Part shown: positions 48,941 to 60,935 of the stretch, one piece after another
How the letters are laid out: every line of letters starts with the position of its first letter
Position numbering within the stretch: position 1 is the stretch's first letter
Origin: Myotis daubentonii
Taxonomy: Eukaryota; Chordata; Mammalia; Chiroptera; Vespertilionidae
Reading direction: 5' to 3'
DNA: 64,000 bases
Assembly (NCBI RefSeq): GCF_963259705.1
Contig: NC_081841.1
Span: 33,693,358 to 33,757,357, forward strand
Notes under the pieces: model-generated
Told to the model about the DNA's origin: nothing
What the model saw: the letters and a program-made list of their open reading frames with translations, nothing else
The model's database searches: none
Position numbers and translations under genes: made by a program

Positions 48941-50439
48941 AATAGTTTGAAAATTTGGGGGCATTATTTCTTCAAATAATTTTCCTGCCTTCTTTTACCC
49001 CCTGCCCCAGCTCACTGATACTCTATTTGTTATGTATTTTTTCTGTGTGTTTTTTTTTCCTGAATAGTTTCTAATGCTATGTCTTTAAATGCACTAATCT
49101 TATTATCTGCAGTTCCTAACCCCATTCAGTATATTTTTCATCTCAAATATTACACTTTGAATCTCTAAAAGTTCATTCTTGAACTTTAAAAAAAATCTTC
49201 CATTCATTTTCTCATCATACTCTTGAACATATGGAGCGTATTTGTAATAGCTGTTTCACCATCTTTGTCTACTAATTCAAACATCTGTGCCACTTTGGGT
49301 TTGGTTTTTATTGATTGACTTTTCTCCTGATTACATATTATATTTTATTGCTTCATTATATGCATGTTAATTTTTAATTCTATGAAAAAAATTTGAATTT
49401 TGCCCTTACTTTTTGTAATCTCATTAAATATTATTTTGGCTTATTCTGGAATGCACTTTTTAAACTTGGAAACAGCTTGATCCTTTCAAATCATGCTTTA
49501 ATACTTTCTTTAGATCAGGTTCAGAATAGCTATCAGCTTTAAATTAATTTGATTCCACTACTAAGGTATTATACTTCCCAAAGGCTAGATCCAATGGCCC
49601 ATTTGCTAGGGCTCCCTACATTTAGGTTGGTAAAGACACAAATTTTCCTAGCCCCATGTGAGAACTGGGGATTAGCATTGCTGCTCGCTCTTTTCTGAAG
49701 ATCCTTCATCTGGCTTCAGTAGTTTACATGCACATGCAGGGATCACTACTCATCCAAGACTTGTCAGAAAACCCTCTGCAGATTTCCAGGGAGTATATTG
49801 GTCTTTCTCTTTTTCTCTCCTATGCATATCTGTCCTCTCCAGCACTGTCCTGAAAATATATCTATTAATCTGCCTTGGTATTCCTGAAATTTCTTGTGTC
49901 TCTTCAATTTAGAAAGACTCTCAGGCTCTCCAGACAGGGAGCTGGGGCACTCATTGGACTCCCTTCATTCATTGCCTTTCTCCCTACTCTCCAATACCTG
50001 GGTACATTTGTTTCATATGTTTTGCCTGGTTTTCTAGTTATTTAAGATAGGGTAGGTAATCTGATCTTTGGAAGGAGAAGCCAGAAGCTAGTCATGTGTT
50101 GAACTTCTATTTTCAATTATCATGGAACTCATTTCTATCGAGCTCTTTTTAAAATGATCCTATTAATTTTTGAGAATTTTAGATGGTTGTTCATTCTGTG
50201 ATTTCATGATTTATTTTCCTAAGCATTTTATGCATATTTTTTATATTGTTTATGTGGCATTTTCAATATCTGAAGTCCTTAGTGTGTAGGCTGAATACGT
50301 CAGTATTTCTCCTGACTCTCATTCTTTATGGATTACTTCTTTGTGTGTTCTGAAATTTTTAATTTGAGTATATGTTTCTTTCACCTTACTTTCTGGGGTC
50401 TTGAAGAACCAAATTAGAGATACCCTCCTCTGAGAGTGT

Positions 50440-50860
50440 TTGCTTGATCCTGTTAGGTTTTCAGGGGCACTACTAAACTTGAACACTACGGCCCTGTGGT
50501 AGAGTTCATGCAGTAGGATTTCACTTCTCATGACACTGATCTCAGGATTGTCATATGACTTGCTTTGGCCTATAAAATAAGAGAAAAAGATGGGTGCAAC
50601 TTTGAACAAAACCCTAAGAGCTATCACATATTTCTGCTATAACCTTTCTCTGTCTGTCATTAGACTACCATGTCCCAGGGCAGGGCTGCTCCTTAAGCCT
50701 TGTTTGATCTTGGATTAAAGAGAATGTGGAAAAAACTGTTGCTGACACACAATGGAAATAAATATGAGTGAAATTTATCACTAATATCTGGGCTTTGTTG
50801 TTGTTATTACTATAGCATTAGTGTGCCTCTATGAAGAGGGAACCTTAGGTTAAGATCCAC
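50440..50860 (+). mobile_element. MLT1-type (MaLR) LTR relic
   Basis: 'tatgacttgctttggcctat', 'agggcagggctgctccttaa', 'ggaaataaatatgagtgaaa', 'tctgggctttgttgttgtta', then 'tatagcattagtgtgcctc' follow the order of the MLT1 LTR 3' half. A very old non-coding LTR with no internal genes. Confidence 0.68.
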
Positions 50861-51257
50861 TACACCTCATGAGTTATCCATCCAAAGCTTATTCTCAGAT
50901 CCAATGATGTTGGCATTGGTATTTGGTCCATGGGGAAGCCAAGGTTTTGTGATAGCTTATGGTGCAGTCCTCTATGTTCTGGACTCACCTTTAAATTTTT
51001 CTTCCTTATATTAAAATGTTGAAATTTTTCCTTTAATTACTATAAGAGCATAAATACATTAAAAATGACTTTTATCCAAAATTAGTTGTTTTGTAGCATG
51101 AGGACTCTTTGAGCATTTGTTCCTTCAAGTAGCCACATGTAAAATCCCACACTTTGGGGTGAATGGATGAAAGGGAGCAAGAGTTAAGCATACTCTCCTG
51201 GTCCTAAGACCTCAAAACACACTTTCTCTTTGGTGATGGGGACTACAATTTTATTTT

Positions 51258-51474
51258 ATTTTTTAAAATATATTTTATTGATTTTTTACAGAGAGGAAGA
51301 GAGAGAGATAGAGTTAGAAACATCGATGAGAGAGAAACATTGATCAGCTGCCTCCTGCACACCTCCTACTGGGGAAGTGCCCACAACCCAGGTACATGCC
51401 CTTGACCGTATCGAACCTGGGACCCTTCAGTCCGCAGGCCGATGCTCTATCCACTGAGCCAAACCGGTTTCAGC
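51258..51474 (-). mobile_element. Ves SINE, minus
   Basis: Near-consensus antisense Ves: 'tattttattgattttttaca', 'catcgatgagagagaaacat', 'gcccacaacccaggtacatg', 'gagccaaaccgg'. A base deletion lies in the B-box region ('gaccgtatcgaacc'). Confidence 0.95.
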
Positions 51475-51573
51475 AAAAATTTTAAATGTTAAGCCAAGGA
51501 AGAGAGGGTAAAAATTAATCCAGCCTTTCCCCTTCTGAGGTAAAGAATGGGTTAAGCTGCAATTTGCAATTGC

Positions 51574-52193
51574 AAAAAGAATAATATGCTAAGTAGACTG
51601 GACAGCCAAATGACCTTCTGTACAACCTTCCGGAATGACCAGGGGGTGGGGATGGGGCTAGCGAGCCTGCTCCACCAGGCCAGCCATGGTGGTCCAGGTC
51701 CAGTGCCCTGGACCCTCCTTCTGCAGAGTTGGCGCTGGGATAGGCCGGGGCTCCGCGGTCCTGGATCCTCCACAGAGGCTGGACATGGGATTCTACCGCA
51801 GTGCCTCAACCTCCCACAGCCCCTCCTCCAGCCAGCCTGGCCCCAGATCACCCCCACACCCCCACCAGTGGGCGGGGGGTGGGGCCAGCCCTAAGAAGAA
51901 GCTAGCCAGCTTCTGGTTGAGCCACACTCCCCCCTCCCCCCCACCAACCCCAGCTTAGCCAGAATCCGGGATACAACTGGTGAGCACAGCGGAGGTGGCA
52001 TGAACCTCTCCTGCCTCCACGGCAGGTGAGTGTTAGGAGCAAGGGGTCCTGGACTGCAAGAGCACTGGACTGCGAGAAGGATGTCTGTGTTCCAGCTTAG
52101 GCCTGATCCCTGGGGGTTCCTAGACTGTGAGAGGGCACAGGCGGGGCTGAGGGCCCCTCTCCAGTGCACAAATTTTGTGCACCAGGCCTCTAG
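51574..52193 (+). mobile_element. HeliBat-type Helitron, first of an abutting pair
   Basis: Sense Helitron. The left edge has a worn 5' block (aataatatgctaagtagact); the right end has a palindromic hairpin gtgcacaaattttgtgcac (52163-52181) and CTAG at 52190-52193. GC-rich interior. The long open frames are GC by-products, not genes. Confidence 0.87.
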
Positions 52194-52383
52194 TCCTATA
52201 TAATAAAAGCCTAATATGCAAATAGACTGAATGGCAGAACAACCAGTCACTATGATGTGCACTGACATCAGGCCAGCCAAGGTGGGTGCTAACCCCTCCC
52301 TCCCCATCCATTGCCTCACCAGTTGCCCCACAGATTGGCCCTGATCACCAGCTAGGCCTGAATTTCATGCATCCGGCCTCTAG
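52194..52383 (+). mobile_element. Short complete Helitron, second of the pair (190 bp)
   Basis: Starts TCCTATATAATAAAAGCC directly after the previous element's CTAG, with no base between. Ends 'catccggcctctag' (CTAG 52380-52383). Internally deleted; hairpin reduced to atttcatgcat. Confidence 0.9.
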
Positions 52384-54360
52384 TAGTTTCTATTAATATG
52401 CAGAGAAGAATCAAGTTGACAAAATTATTCAAGCCAAATGAAAAATCATAAAACTATATCACCTAGATAATACAGAAGAGTCCAAATGAGGTCTTCCTTA
52501 GTCACTGTGACTATTTATGTATCATTAAATGTTTTATTAGGTTGATAGCTAATAAAAGTTTCAAGTAGAAACATATTACCTACACCCCAGTCTTAAAACT
52601 TGTTACGGAGAATTAAGTGTTTTAAAAATTAAAATTTACTCTTTTTCACTGAGTTATTTTCACTTATCTGTTATTTCACTGTATACAAATAGATATTTTA
52701 ATTACCCCAAGAAATTTAAGGTGACCTATTTAGACCTCCAAGTTACAGCTCATAAAAGCTGCAATTGCAATTTTATTTGATTTTGATCAAACTTTCCAGC
52801 CACTCTAAAGAGAATCTGGGGTAATGTTCACGTGTGCCAATACATGTGGCATAGCAACCACATGTTTTCTTATCTCTCACAGACCAAGCACAACCAAAAA
52901 CCACAAGCAACCTTTATTAGTAGTGACAGATACAAACTATAACGTTAGCCTCATGAAAACATTCTAAATAAGAAGCATCCTTTTCTTAAGTTGCAACTAA
53001 ATTTTGTGTTATTAGCATTGCTTATCCTCTTCTCCAGACTCTTCTGTCACCATCATGAACAGAGCAATGGATAATTCATGCATTGAAAAACTAAACCAAC
53101 AAGTAGATTGTTAAACTTTATAAACATAATATTAGATTCAAATACAGTATGTTTCCCAACTTGGGTCATTATTTAGAACTAACAATCAATTATTAATTCC
53201 TTCAATATTGACTATCTGTTTCTCATCAGCCAACCATACTATCATATGATTATTTAAAATGTAAACAAAACCTTCTATAGCAGTTATATTCCAGTGAAAA
53301 ACATCTTCAGGCTCTTCAGTATGTGTGGATTTTTTGCAGACATGCAACCCCTTCTCCACATCCTGGCAACTGGTACTGGGCTCTCTCCAACCATTACAAC
53401 TGCTCATGTCTCCATCGGTATCAACCAAAAAATGTTTGCATCCTCTTTCATTTCTCTTCTAATTCTAGCTGTTTTCCACTACCCCACACCTCAACACACA
53501 CTCAATTACACCAATCCTTAAAATACCAGAACTTGGTAGTTGGCATTTCATAGGTTAAAATGAATACTACCCATAAGAATTCTACTATCAAATTACCTAG
53601 TAACAAAATATAGGAGATATTAGGGAGAAAAAAAATGAAGAAATATTTGCATCATGTTATAGAAAGTTGAAAACAGAACCCATGCTTTTTGCCTTTGCCT
53701 TTGTTTGAAATAGGTTCATATCTTCTAATTTTCTCTTTTACATAGAATAATACATGGCACAAACATATTTTATTAAGTAGCTTTTTACCAAGGATTCCTG
53801 TATTTAGTGCCTATGTTACAATATTAAATACCAGATTAAAGAGACTTATCATGTCTAAGGTTAAGATCAGAAGTTTGAATTATTTTAAAAATTATCTTTT
53901 AAGTTAAAAATTACTTTTATACAGAGTTGATGCCTAAGTATATATTCATTTCCCAGTCTCAAAATATTTCTCCCCATATTTACCACCTAAAATGTTTAAA
54001 TCTGTTTTGATTAATACACCTCAAAGTTATATTAATAGTAGTAGTCACTGATTATATTTGGATGGGAATCAAATGAAGCTATTTGTTCATTAAAACTAGA
54101 GAAACCATATTTTACTTTGACTGAATCAACACTTAAATATTAACGCCTGCTGATATCAATGGGAATCCTGAATAGAGTTCAAGGACAGTCTTTGTCCCTG
54201 GCAGTAATCCCAAGTATCTTGAAATAATAAGAGAACACATTTGAGAAAGAATGTGACACAAACAGTAAAATTCCAAATTCTCTATCATTTAGACATGCAT
54301 AAATTAAATAGCACCAGTGAGTTAAACATATTCAGAAGGAATCTGAACCAATAGAGAGGG
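52384..54360. other. Unique AT-rich intron
   Basis: Nothing assignable. 53290-53520 is C-rich on the plus strand without splice signals or a recognised product. Confidence 0.5.

Positions 54361-54362
<2 letters not shown>

Positions 54363-54408
<46 letters not shown>
54363..54408. repeat. (GT)n microsatellite
   Basis: 23 uninterrupted GT units, then TATGTTTGTG. Confidence 0.98.
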
Positions 54409-54412
<4 letters not shown>

Positions 54413-55394
54413 TTGTGTATAGAGTAATCAAATAAAGTGACCATATAGTTTTAATGTGAAAGAATTCACTCATCTTTTCTAAATGAACAGAAAAGGCAAC
54501 AATGAGTGCAAGCTTTGAGAATTTCTCACAGAAACCAAAGACCTTCTTATTATAATTTGTAATTGTCCATGGGTAACTGCACATTCATTTGAATTCCTGA
54601 AAGACTGAATCTTGTAAAGAGAACAAGATGGGCCCATATTAAAACTTTTAATGACTTTAGTAAAAAAAGGTGGAACTTTGCAGCCAGCTGGCTCCATACC
54701 GAAAGCCAGGCTGCACAGCTTGAACTTAAAGCTATCTTAACATAATGAATAAGTGCCAATAATTAGCATATGTAGTGTGAACAGGTTTGCTGGCACAAGC
54801 AAGTGAAAAACTCCAAGGTAAAGTTATTATTAGGGAGTAATTAGCTCTGTGAAGTAAATGAGTGAAACAATAGCTGCCAGCACTGACAATATGGCTAACA
54901 TCTGACTATGTGGAAGATAACATTGTAAAGTATTGCTCCCTGAGCTAGAATCTGTTAATAACCATATGTTAGTGTAATTAATGCAGAGTCTTTTTGACCT
55001 GTTGTCACATAAGAACAATACTTTCTTGGAAACATTCAAACAGGCAGTCCCACACTCTGGGTAAGAAATAATTGTGAAAGTTGCTTATAAACAACTCTAA
55101 CATCTTTTCTCTTTTTTTTAAGAAAAGAAAAAAAAATTCAGTGAGTGAAAAAAGCTGAAGGACAGAGAATGAGACGAGGTAAAACTGCTTCTCGTCTGAC
55201 ATCCCAGACACTAAGAATTCAACTGCAACAGAATGGATCCTTCAAGGTGACTGAAATTCAGCATATATTTGGGCAGATTAAATTAGGGGTAGACAAAGTA
55301 AATTTTAATATGAAATTTTGAGCTTTATATAGAAGGCTTCACTCTAATTTTCACAGAAAATACACATGCACCTGTGCATGTTTGTGAGCGCACG

Positions 55395-55395
<1 letters not shown>
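54409..55395. other. Unique intron, possible regulatory DNA
   Basis: Repeat-free. 54720-55030 contains several TAATTA/AATTAG and ACAATA words, as in many homeodomain/SOX-bound elements, but no function can be assigned from this alone. Confidence 0.4.

Positions 55396-55396
<1 letters not shown>

Positions 55397-55436
<40 letters not shown>
55397..55436. repeat. (CA)n microsatellite
   Basis: About 20 CA units ending in CCCC. Confidence 0.97.
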
Positions 55437-55437
<1 letters not shown>

Positions 55438-55504
55438 CATGATGCAGCTTGAGAAATAATTTAAAACAATTTTAAGTTCCAATACTATTTAGCAACTTTT
55501 GTCC

Positions 55505-55620
55505 CTACATCTGAACTCCTCAGGAACAAGAACTGCATCTTATTAAATGCTTTATTGTCTGTGACTGCTAACAATATCTTGCACATAGTACTATCATCAA
55601 TAAGCATTGGTTAAATATAG
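55505..55620 (+). mobile_element. L2/MIR 3' end fragment
   Basis: 'gaacaagaactgcatcttat', 'atatcttgcacatagtacta', 'aataagcattggttaaata' match the shared L2/MIR 3' terminus. Confidence 0.62.
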
Positions 55621-55624
55621 AAGA

Positions 55625-56920
55625 CACTTTTGGATTGTGAATGATTTTGGCAACACAACTAAAAATAGATTTGGGGAATGGGTAAGGAGATTACATAATA
55701 AGATTTCTAAGAGACAGTCTTAGATCATCCTGTAACAGAAAGCAGTATATTTAACTACATGGCTTTTTCCATTCAACGATTGTTATTATCCTCCCATTTC
55801 TGCTTCTTGTGTTCCTCTCCTATTTCCCTCACCCTTTTACTCCTCCTCCTCTAATATTTTACATCTGTGTAAAGTCTTTATTATGTTTACAATGCTTTCA
55901 TATATAATATTTCACAATTATTTTCTGTGCCTACAAGTTTACTAATCTTTCTATTAGTTCACAATTGGTTCCATTAATTTACTAATCTTTCTATTCGTTG
56001 TGATCAAATTGACAGCCAACATTTGTTCAAATTGAATTGAATAATGAAAATCTTGAATACATATTTTCTAATAACAATTGTACTTTCTAGTGCAAAATAT
56101 GCAGAACCAATTATTTTCCCTTATATTGTCCACATCGAATATAAATGTTTTCCTAAGACTTTACAAGAACCCTCTCATAGAGCCATGGCGTAAGGTATTA
56201 AAAGTCCAAGACTAGTTGAATATTTCTTTCAGCCAGTTTGTATGATTCTACAATAACAAGGTGAGGGCAATTTATCATGATACCTAATGAATTTGGTACC
56301 ACCAGCGAGACAAAGTACTACAACTGGCAGAAATCTCAGGGCCATATTCCCCTGTAATAGTGATGAATTAGTAAAATAATTGATGGTACTATCTATTTAG
56401 CTCTAGGATCTAGACACACATTTACACACATAAATGCACACACACATACACACTCTATACATTTAATTTCTTGTCAAAGAAGGAATAGAAGGCATTCATA
56501 GCCTTCCTTAGTTGAACACGCTTGTAAAAATTATTAATGATAATACAGTTCATGATGGAAATTCAGTTCATTATATATTTGGTATGTTTTCATAATTATG
56601 AATTTTTTTCATCCAATCTTATTTCAAAATTGTATATGAACAATATAAAGAGGTGTTACTTGAACAATTCTGGGTTATGGCTAAACTCAGATTAACATTA
56701 AAATCCTCTACCTATTTAAAAAAAAAAACTTCTCAAATATAGCTCATGAATGAGAACAGTCATAAATTCTTTAATAAGCATTTCAACAAATTATAATATA
56801 AAGTTTTGATCAATTCCTGCAGAAAGCTCGGTAACTTTCAAACCTAAGCTGTATTAAATCTTGATAATTAAAGAAAGTTTGAGATTTAAGGGAAGCTTGT
56901 TAGTAAGTTTCTAACCCTTT
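55625..56920. other. Unique AT-rich intron
   Basis: A 17-bp direct repeat (tttactaatctttctatt) occurs near 55937 and 55977; a loose CA-rich patch lies at 56411-56455. No gene. Confidence 0.5.
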
Positions 56921-56929
56921 TTAGAGGAG

Positions 56930-57610
56930 TCGTTTTCTTTAGCAACGTTTAATCCTTCACAGACTAAAGTAGCCAAGTAAGAGAACGCTGCGCGTTTGAG
57001 ATCTCACACATTCATCTTCTCACTAAACATCTGTTTAAGGCCTGTGTGATCTACCTGTCAGCACCCGTGATCCATAAAGTGTTTGAACCTCCTGCCACAA
57101 ACCTCTGAGCTGGTTTGATCAGAGACTTTGCACACACTAATCACACCCTTTATCTTTCTAATGTTAGATGGGGAGACACACCACACACACACACACAACA
57201 CACGCACACACGCACGCACAAGCACACACATACACACACACACACAGCAAGACTGTCTTCCCAACCTGACTGTAATTAATCTTTCCAAGGGGAAACCTGC
57301 CTGGCTTGAAAAGCAAAGATCTGATGGGCTGCTGCTCTTTTTTTGTATAAAGGCCTTATTTTCCTACCAGGCATCTTTATTCTTGGGCGATACCCTTTGC
57401 AAACCACCTTAACTGTGGCTCAGTGACAGTGAAACAACCTTCAAGATCACCTTATGAATGAACCTGTTGGTAACTTTACCTAAGAAAAGAAACCAATGAA
57501 AGGGAGTTCCACGGGAGCTCTTTAAATGATTCTCTCTTTTTAACTGCACGCGGGAAGAAAGCAGCCAGCACGGGAGGCGGGGAAGCGGTCCCCTTTTCAT
57601 GTTCCTTGTA
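56930..57610. promoter_or_regulatory. CpG-richer non-repeat patch, candidate regulatory region
   Basis: Outside the Helitrons this is the most CpG-containing stretch of the upstream intron: gaacgctgcgcg near 56983, gcacgcggg near 57546 and ggcggggaagcgg near 57577. It is not a recognised repeat apart from the AC tract. A plus-strand TATA-like word gtataaagg lies at 57345. It could be an enhancer or an alternative promoter; no transcript evidence is available. Confidence 0.3.
57176..57246. repeat. Interrupted (AC)n with CpG variants
   Basis: AC units with acgc and agc interruptions over about 70 bp. Open frames across it are repeat artefacts. Confidence 0.95.
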
Positions 57611-58825
57611 AGCTCCTCTCTCCACTAATAATCCCACTGCTACTTTTCTCTAGCTCAGTTGCACACCAATGTACCAAGAGCTGCAGGGGCTCCTACAGAG
57701 AGAACATTTAACATCTTTTTTTTTTAACTGTTTAAAGTAATGCTTTATGCATCTTGCCTCTTACCACTATTTGCTTTTTATTGCTTTAAGTGAGATTGAT
57801 GCCATGGTTGAAATAACTTGGAATGGCACTGATATTCAAAATGTAATGGACCATTCCCAAGGGACATAATCCCTTGTGTAATAGTTTAAAAACAATTTGG
57901 AACATAGTAAACAAAAGGCAAAGACGGGGGTGAAAAACACTCTATGTCAGCCATAAAAGTAGATAAAAGAGTACAAATTGCAGTCATCTGATGATCTTTC
58001 CCAATTACTGACCCTCGTGTGAAATATTATGTCTAGTACTTATACACCCTGTTGAAATTAAAGACCAAGTGTTATTAGGATGCACATAAATCCCACAAAT
58101 AAGATATTTAGTCAATTGCTGGATAAATTCTATCTTGTTAGGCAGATAAACTCTTATAGGATTGGGTAGCATGGACTAACTTAAAATGAAAGCATGTCTA
58201 ATGCCTGGCCCCATTAAATTTACAACAAAACTCCTACTAGTCATAAAATCTCAAGAAGTCTCTGCTACAGAGGAACAAAATATATTGCAGCTCAAGATAT
58301 CTTTGGCTAAATGAAGAAAATTTAATTGTGTAATACAAACTATTCTAAATATTTTTATATTAAAGAAAAATGCATTTATTCAAATAGGTCCAAATATTTG
58401 AGATAAAAAAACATTAGGTCAATATACAAAGTTCAAATAAATAGTATTTAGACTTTTATTTATAAAAATTCTGTTTTAAGAACTAAACACATTAACAATT
58501 GGGAATTTTTATATTTAATAAAGTGTTCTATTAGCACTTTAATGTTAATATGAATTACTTATCTGTGGGTGATAGGATATTTTAGTCCTAATCCGATGTT
58601 ATTATAAATATATTTGAAATAGTTTCACAATGACATAGAGGCTATACCTACAACTATATCTATGCAACTCACAACTAATATGGTTACAAATAACACTTCA
58701 AACAGTATATCAACACTTGAAATGCATGCTTTTAAGACATTTTAACTTAACTCACGGTTTTAAAAATTCTCTATGATGTCCAAATGGGCAGTAATAGAAT
58801 TTCCTACATGTAAGGACTTATGAAA
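57611..58825. other. Unique AT-rich intron
   Basis: No repeat or exon recognised. Confidence 0.5.
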
Positions 58826-59095
58826 TCCTATATAATAAAAACGTAATATGTTAAGTGTCTGAACGATCGGTTGCTATGATGCGCAATGACCACCAGGGGG
58901 CAGACACTCTGACTGGTAGTTCAGCTTGCTGCTGGGGTCTGGCCGATTGGGCCTGGGTGTGAAGGTCAAACATGCCCTGGAGCCCTCCCATGGTCCCTCC
59001 CCAGCTTGCTGGCTCCATCAGCCCAGATTGCCCCTGATCACAGGCCAGGCGGAGGGACACCCACCCATGCACAAATTCCTGCACCAGGCCTCTAG
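58826..59095 (+). mobile_element. Complete HeliBat-type Helitron (270 bp)
   Basis: A then TCCTATATAATAAAAACG at the 5' end, the block 'ttgctatgatgcgcaatgac', 'caccagggggcagacactct', and the 3' end with hairpin region 'tgcacaaattcctgca' and CTAG (59092-59095) before T. Non-autonomous. Confidence 0.95.
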
Positions 59096-59315
59096 TAAAG
59101 AATAAAATCATTAACTTGGGTGGTGCTATAGAACCAGGTTTAAGTTTTATTCTTTTGAAAGTATTGCCTTAGCCCCCAGCATAAACTTTTCCCTCAGTCC
59201 TTATAAAAAAGCCTAATCATTTTCTTGGCATCATTGAGAGGTTTGTTTTGCTTCAATGTTGATGCTTTAGGTCCCCAAATCTTTAGAAGACACTGGGTAT
59301 CAACAGAGATTTACA

Positions 59316-59556
59316 AGCCCTGGCAGATTTGGCTCAGGGATAGAACACAGGCCCATGGACTAAAGGGTTCCAGGTTCAATTCCAGTCAAGGGTAGGCTTG
59401 ATCCCCGGCCCTGGTGGGGGCATGTACAGGGGGCAACCAATCGATGTGTCTCTCTCACATCAATGTTCCTCTTTGTCTCTTTCCCTCCCTTCCACTCTCT
59501 CTAAAAATCAATGGAAAAATATCCTAGTGTGAGGATTAACCAAAATAAAAATAAAG
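59316..59556 (+). mobile_element. Ves SINE, plus, variant body
   Basis: Head gccctggcagatttggctca, B-box-like ggttcaattcc, 'gggggcaaccaatcgatgtg', 'aaaaatcaatggaaaaatat', 'gtgaggattaacc' and A-rich tail. Same body type as 31065. Confidence 0.9.
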
Positions 59557-59559
59557 CCC

Positions 59560-60180
59560 TACCACAGGACTAGATTTTTAAGGTAACTTCTAAACACAGA
59601 AACAAACTGCAGCAATTCTTGTCTGTTGAGTTCCTTGGTCCTGGCCATTGAGTGAATTAGACTAATTTCAGGTGTGAAAGTCAGACAAATCTCCATGGCT
59701 TTAGCTTAACTTCAGGGAGGATACAATGCCATGGAATTTTGCATCCTGAATAGGCCAGAGCCTTCTACACTAGAAATAAGAGAACATTTCCCTCTTCCCG
59801 CTCCTCCTCATCCTCCTCCTCCTTCTCTTTCTGGCACTGACTAGTTTTCTAAATAGGCACCTATTTCCTTATTTTTAAGGCACAAACCAAAAATTGATTT
59901 GCCACATATACAAATTTTCAAAAACCAGTTTGAAAATGTCTGTGATTATAAAGATTATTGATTTAATTAAAGCATCATGAAGTTTCAGAGAGAATTGTTG
60001 TTGTTTATACCAGGCTTTTATAGAAGAGAAAGTTGGGGACTCTTAATTATTTTTAATTGTGTCTTTATTGAGCAATTCATATGCTTCTCATAAGAGAATC
60101 AAATATACAAAGATAAAGTGTATATACAAAGATAAAGTCTATTATGATTCTTCTTTCAATGAGAAAGATAAAAATTTGCT
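59560..60180. other. Unique intron
   Basis: A TCC-rich run lies at 59800-59830 and a tandem copy of tatacaaagataaagt near 60106-60138. No gene. Confidence 0.5.
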
Positions 60181-60184
60181 TAAA

Positions 60185-60638
60185 TAAGTGTAACACAAGG
60201 TACAAAGTAGCAGGACCAAAAAGAGGTATAGAGTGGTAAATGCTACAGGAGTTCACGGGAACTTTTCTAGGAAGATTAGGGAACTATTATAGATGAGAGA
60301 ACATGTAAATTTGTCTTAGTTTATGTGGCTATACTTGACATGGGAAGCAGAAATAGAGACTATTATTCCAGAAAAAGGAATCCACATGGGTAAAACACAG
60401 AGGTCAGAGATTATAAAAATATGAGGAACAGAAAAATAGTTGTTAGCTGGATCATCAAGTTCATAAAAGGAAATAAGAGAAAATAAAGTTAGAAAAGTAA
60501 GCTAGCACCAAATGATAAAGGTTCTTAAATGACAGGCTAGTATATGAACCATTTAATCTCATAAACAGTTGAGAGTTGTTCAAGATTTTGAACAAGGGAT
60601 GGCCATCAGGAAATGTTTTCTTAAGACTGATATGACAG
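60185..60638 (-). mobile_element. L2-like LINE fragment
   Basis: 'gagtggtaaatgctacagga', 'ggtaaaacacagaggtcaga', 'aaaggttcttaaatgacagg', 'caagggatggccatcagg' are compatible with antisense L2. High divergence. Confidence 0.5.
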
Positions 60639-60680
60639 CAAAAAATCATTGACTAGTACACTTAAAACAAGTTAATTTTA

Positions 60681-60818
60681 GACCCTGGTCCAGTAGCTCA
60701 GTTGGTTAGAGGGCCAGCCCAATATACCAAGATTGCAGGTTTGATCCCTGCACAGGACACATACAAGAATCAACCAATTAATGCATATAAAACTGGAACA
60801 ACAAATCTCAATCTCTCT

Positions 60819-60875
<57 letters not shown>

Positions 60876-60935
60876 TCTCTCTTTCTCCCTCCCTCTCTCT
60901 AAACTCAACCAATAAATAAAAATGTAAATGAAAAG
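60681..60935 (+). mobile_element. tRNA-derived bat SINE with 13-bp target-site duplication
   Basis: Head gaccctggtccagtagctca, B-box-like ggtttgatccc, 'caagaatcaaccaattaatg', 'actggaacaacaaatctcaa', an expanded CT tract, and A-rich tail. Exact duplication caagttaatttta at 60668-60680 and 60936-60948. Confidence 0.93.
60811..60899. repeat. (CT)n expansion inside the SINE
   Basis: About 40 CT units with few interruptions, expanded from the normally short CT-rich segment. Confidence 0.96.

Larger units (their letters stand above)
46700..50100 (-). mobile_element. Ancient antisense L1M, interrupted by later insertions
   Basis: T-rich antisense L1: ORF2-like pieces on the left ('gaatatttctacttctttta' near 46850; 'tgtgtttgagaagcatactt' near 48158; 'ttttatcattatgtagcagc' near 48463), passing to an ORF1/5' UTR-like region on the right ('aatctctaaaagttcattct', 'ttactttttgtaatctc'). 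Interrupted by an L1 3' UTR (46975-47450), SINEs at 47714 and 48740, and a short tandem duplication near 48428-48470. Boundaries approximate. Confidence 0.62.

Noticed and set aside
53290..53560. C-rich stretch with overlapping open frames that might be an exon or pseudogene
   Set aside because: No recognisable protein, no convincing splice sites or poly(A), so no support beyond chance.
57336..57360. TATA-like gtataaagg as a promoter
   Set aside because: A single short word on the plus strand, opposite to SOX5, with no supporting initiator or transcript; kept only as part of the candidate region.
57058..57412. Open frames across the AC-rich tract
   Set aside because: They arise from translating an (AC)n microsatellite; composition is low-complexity Cys/Val or His/Thr.
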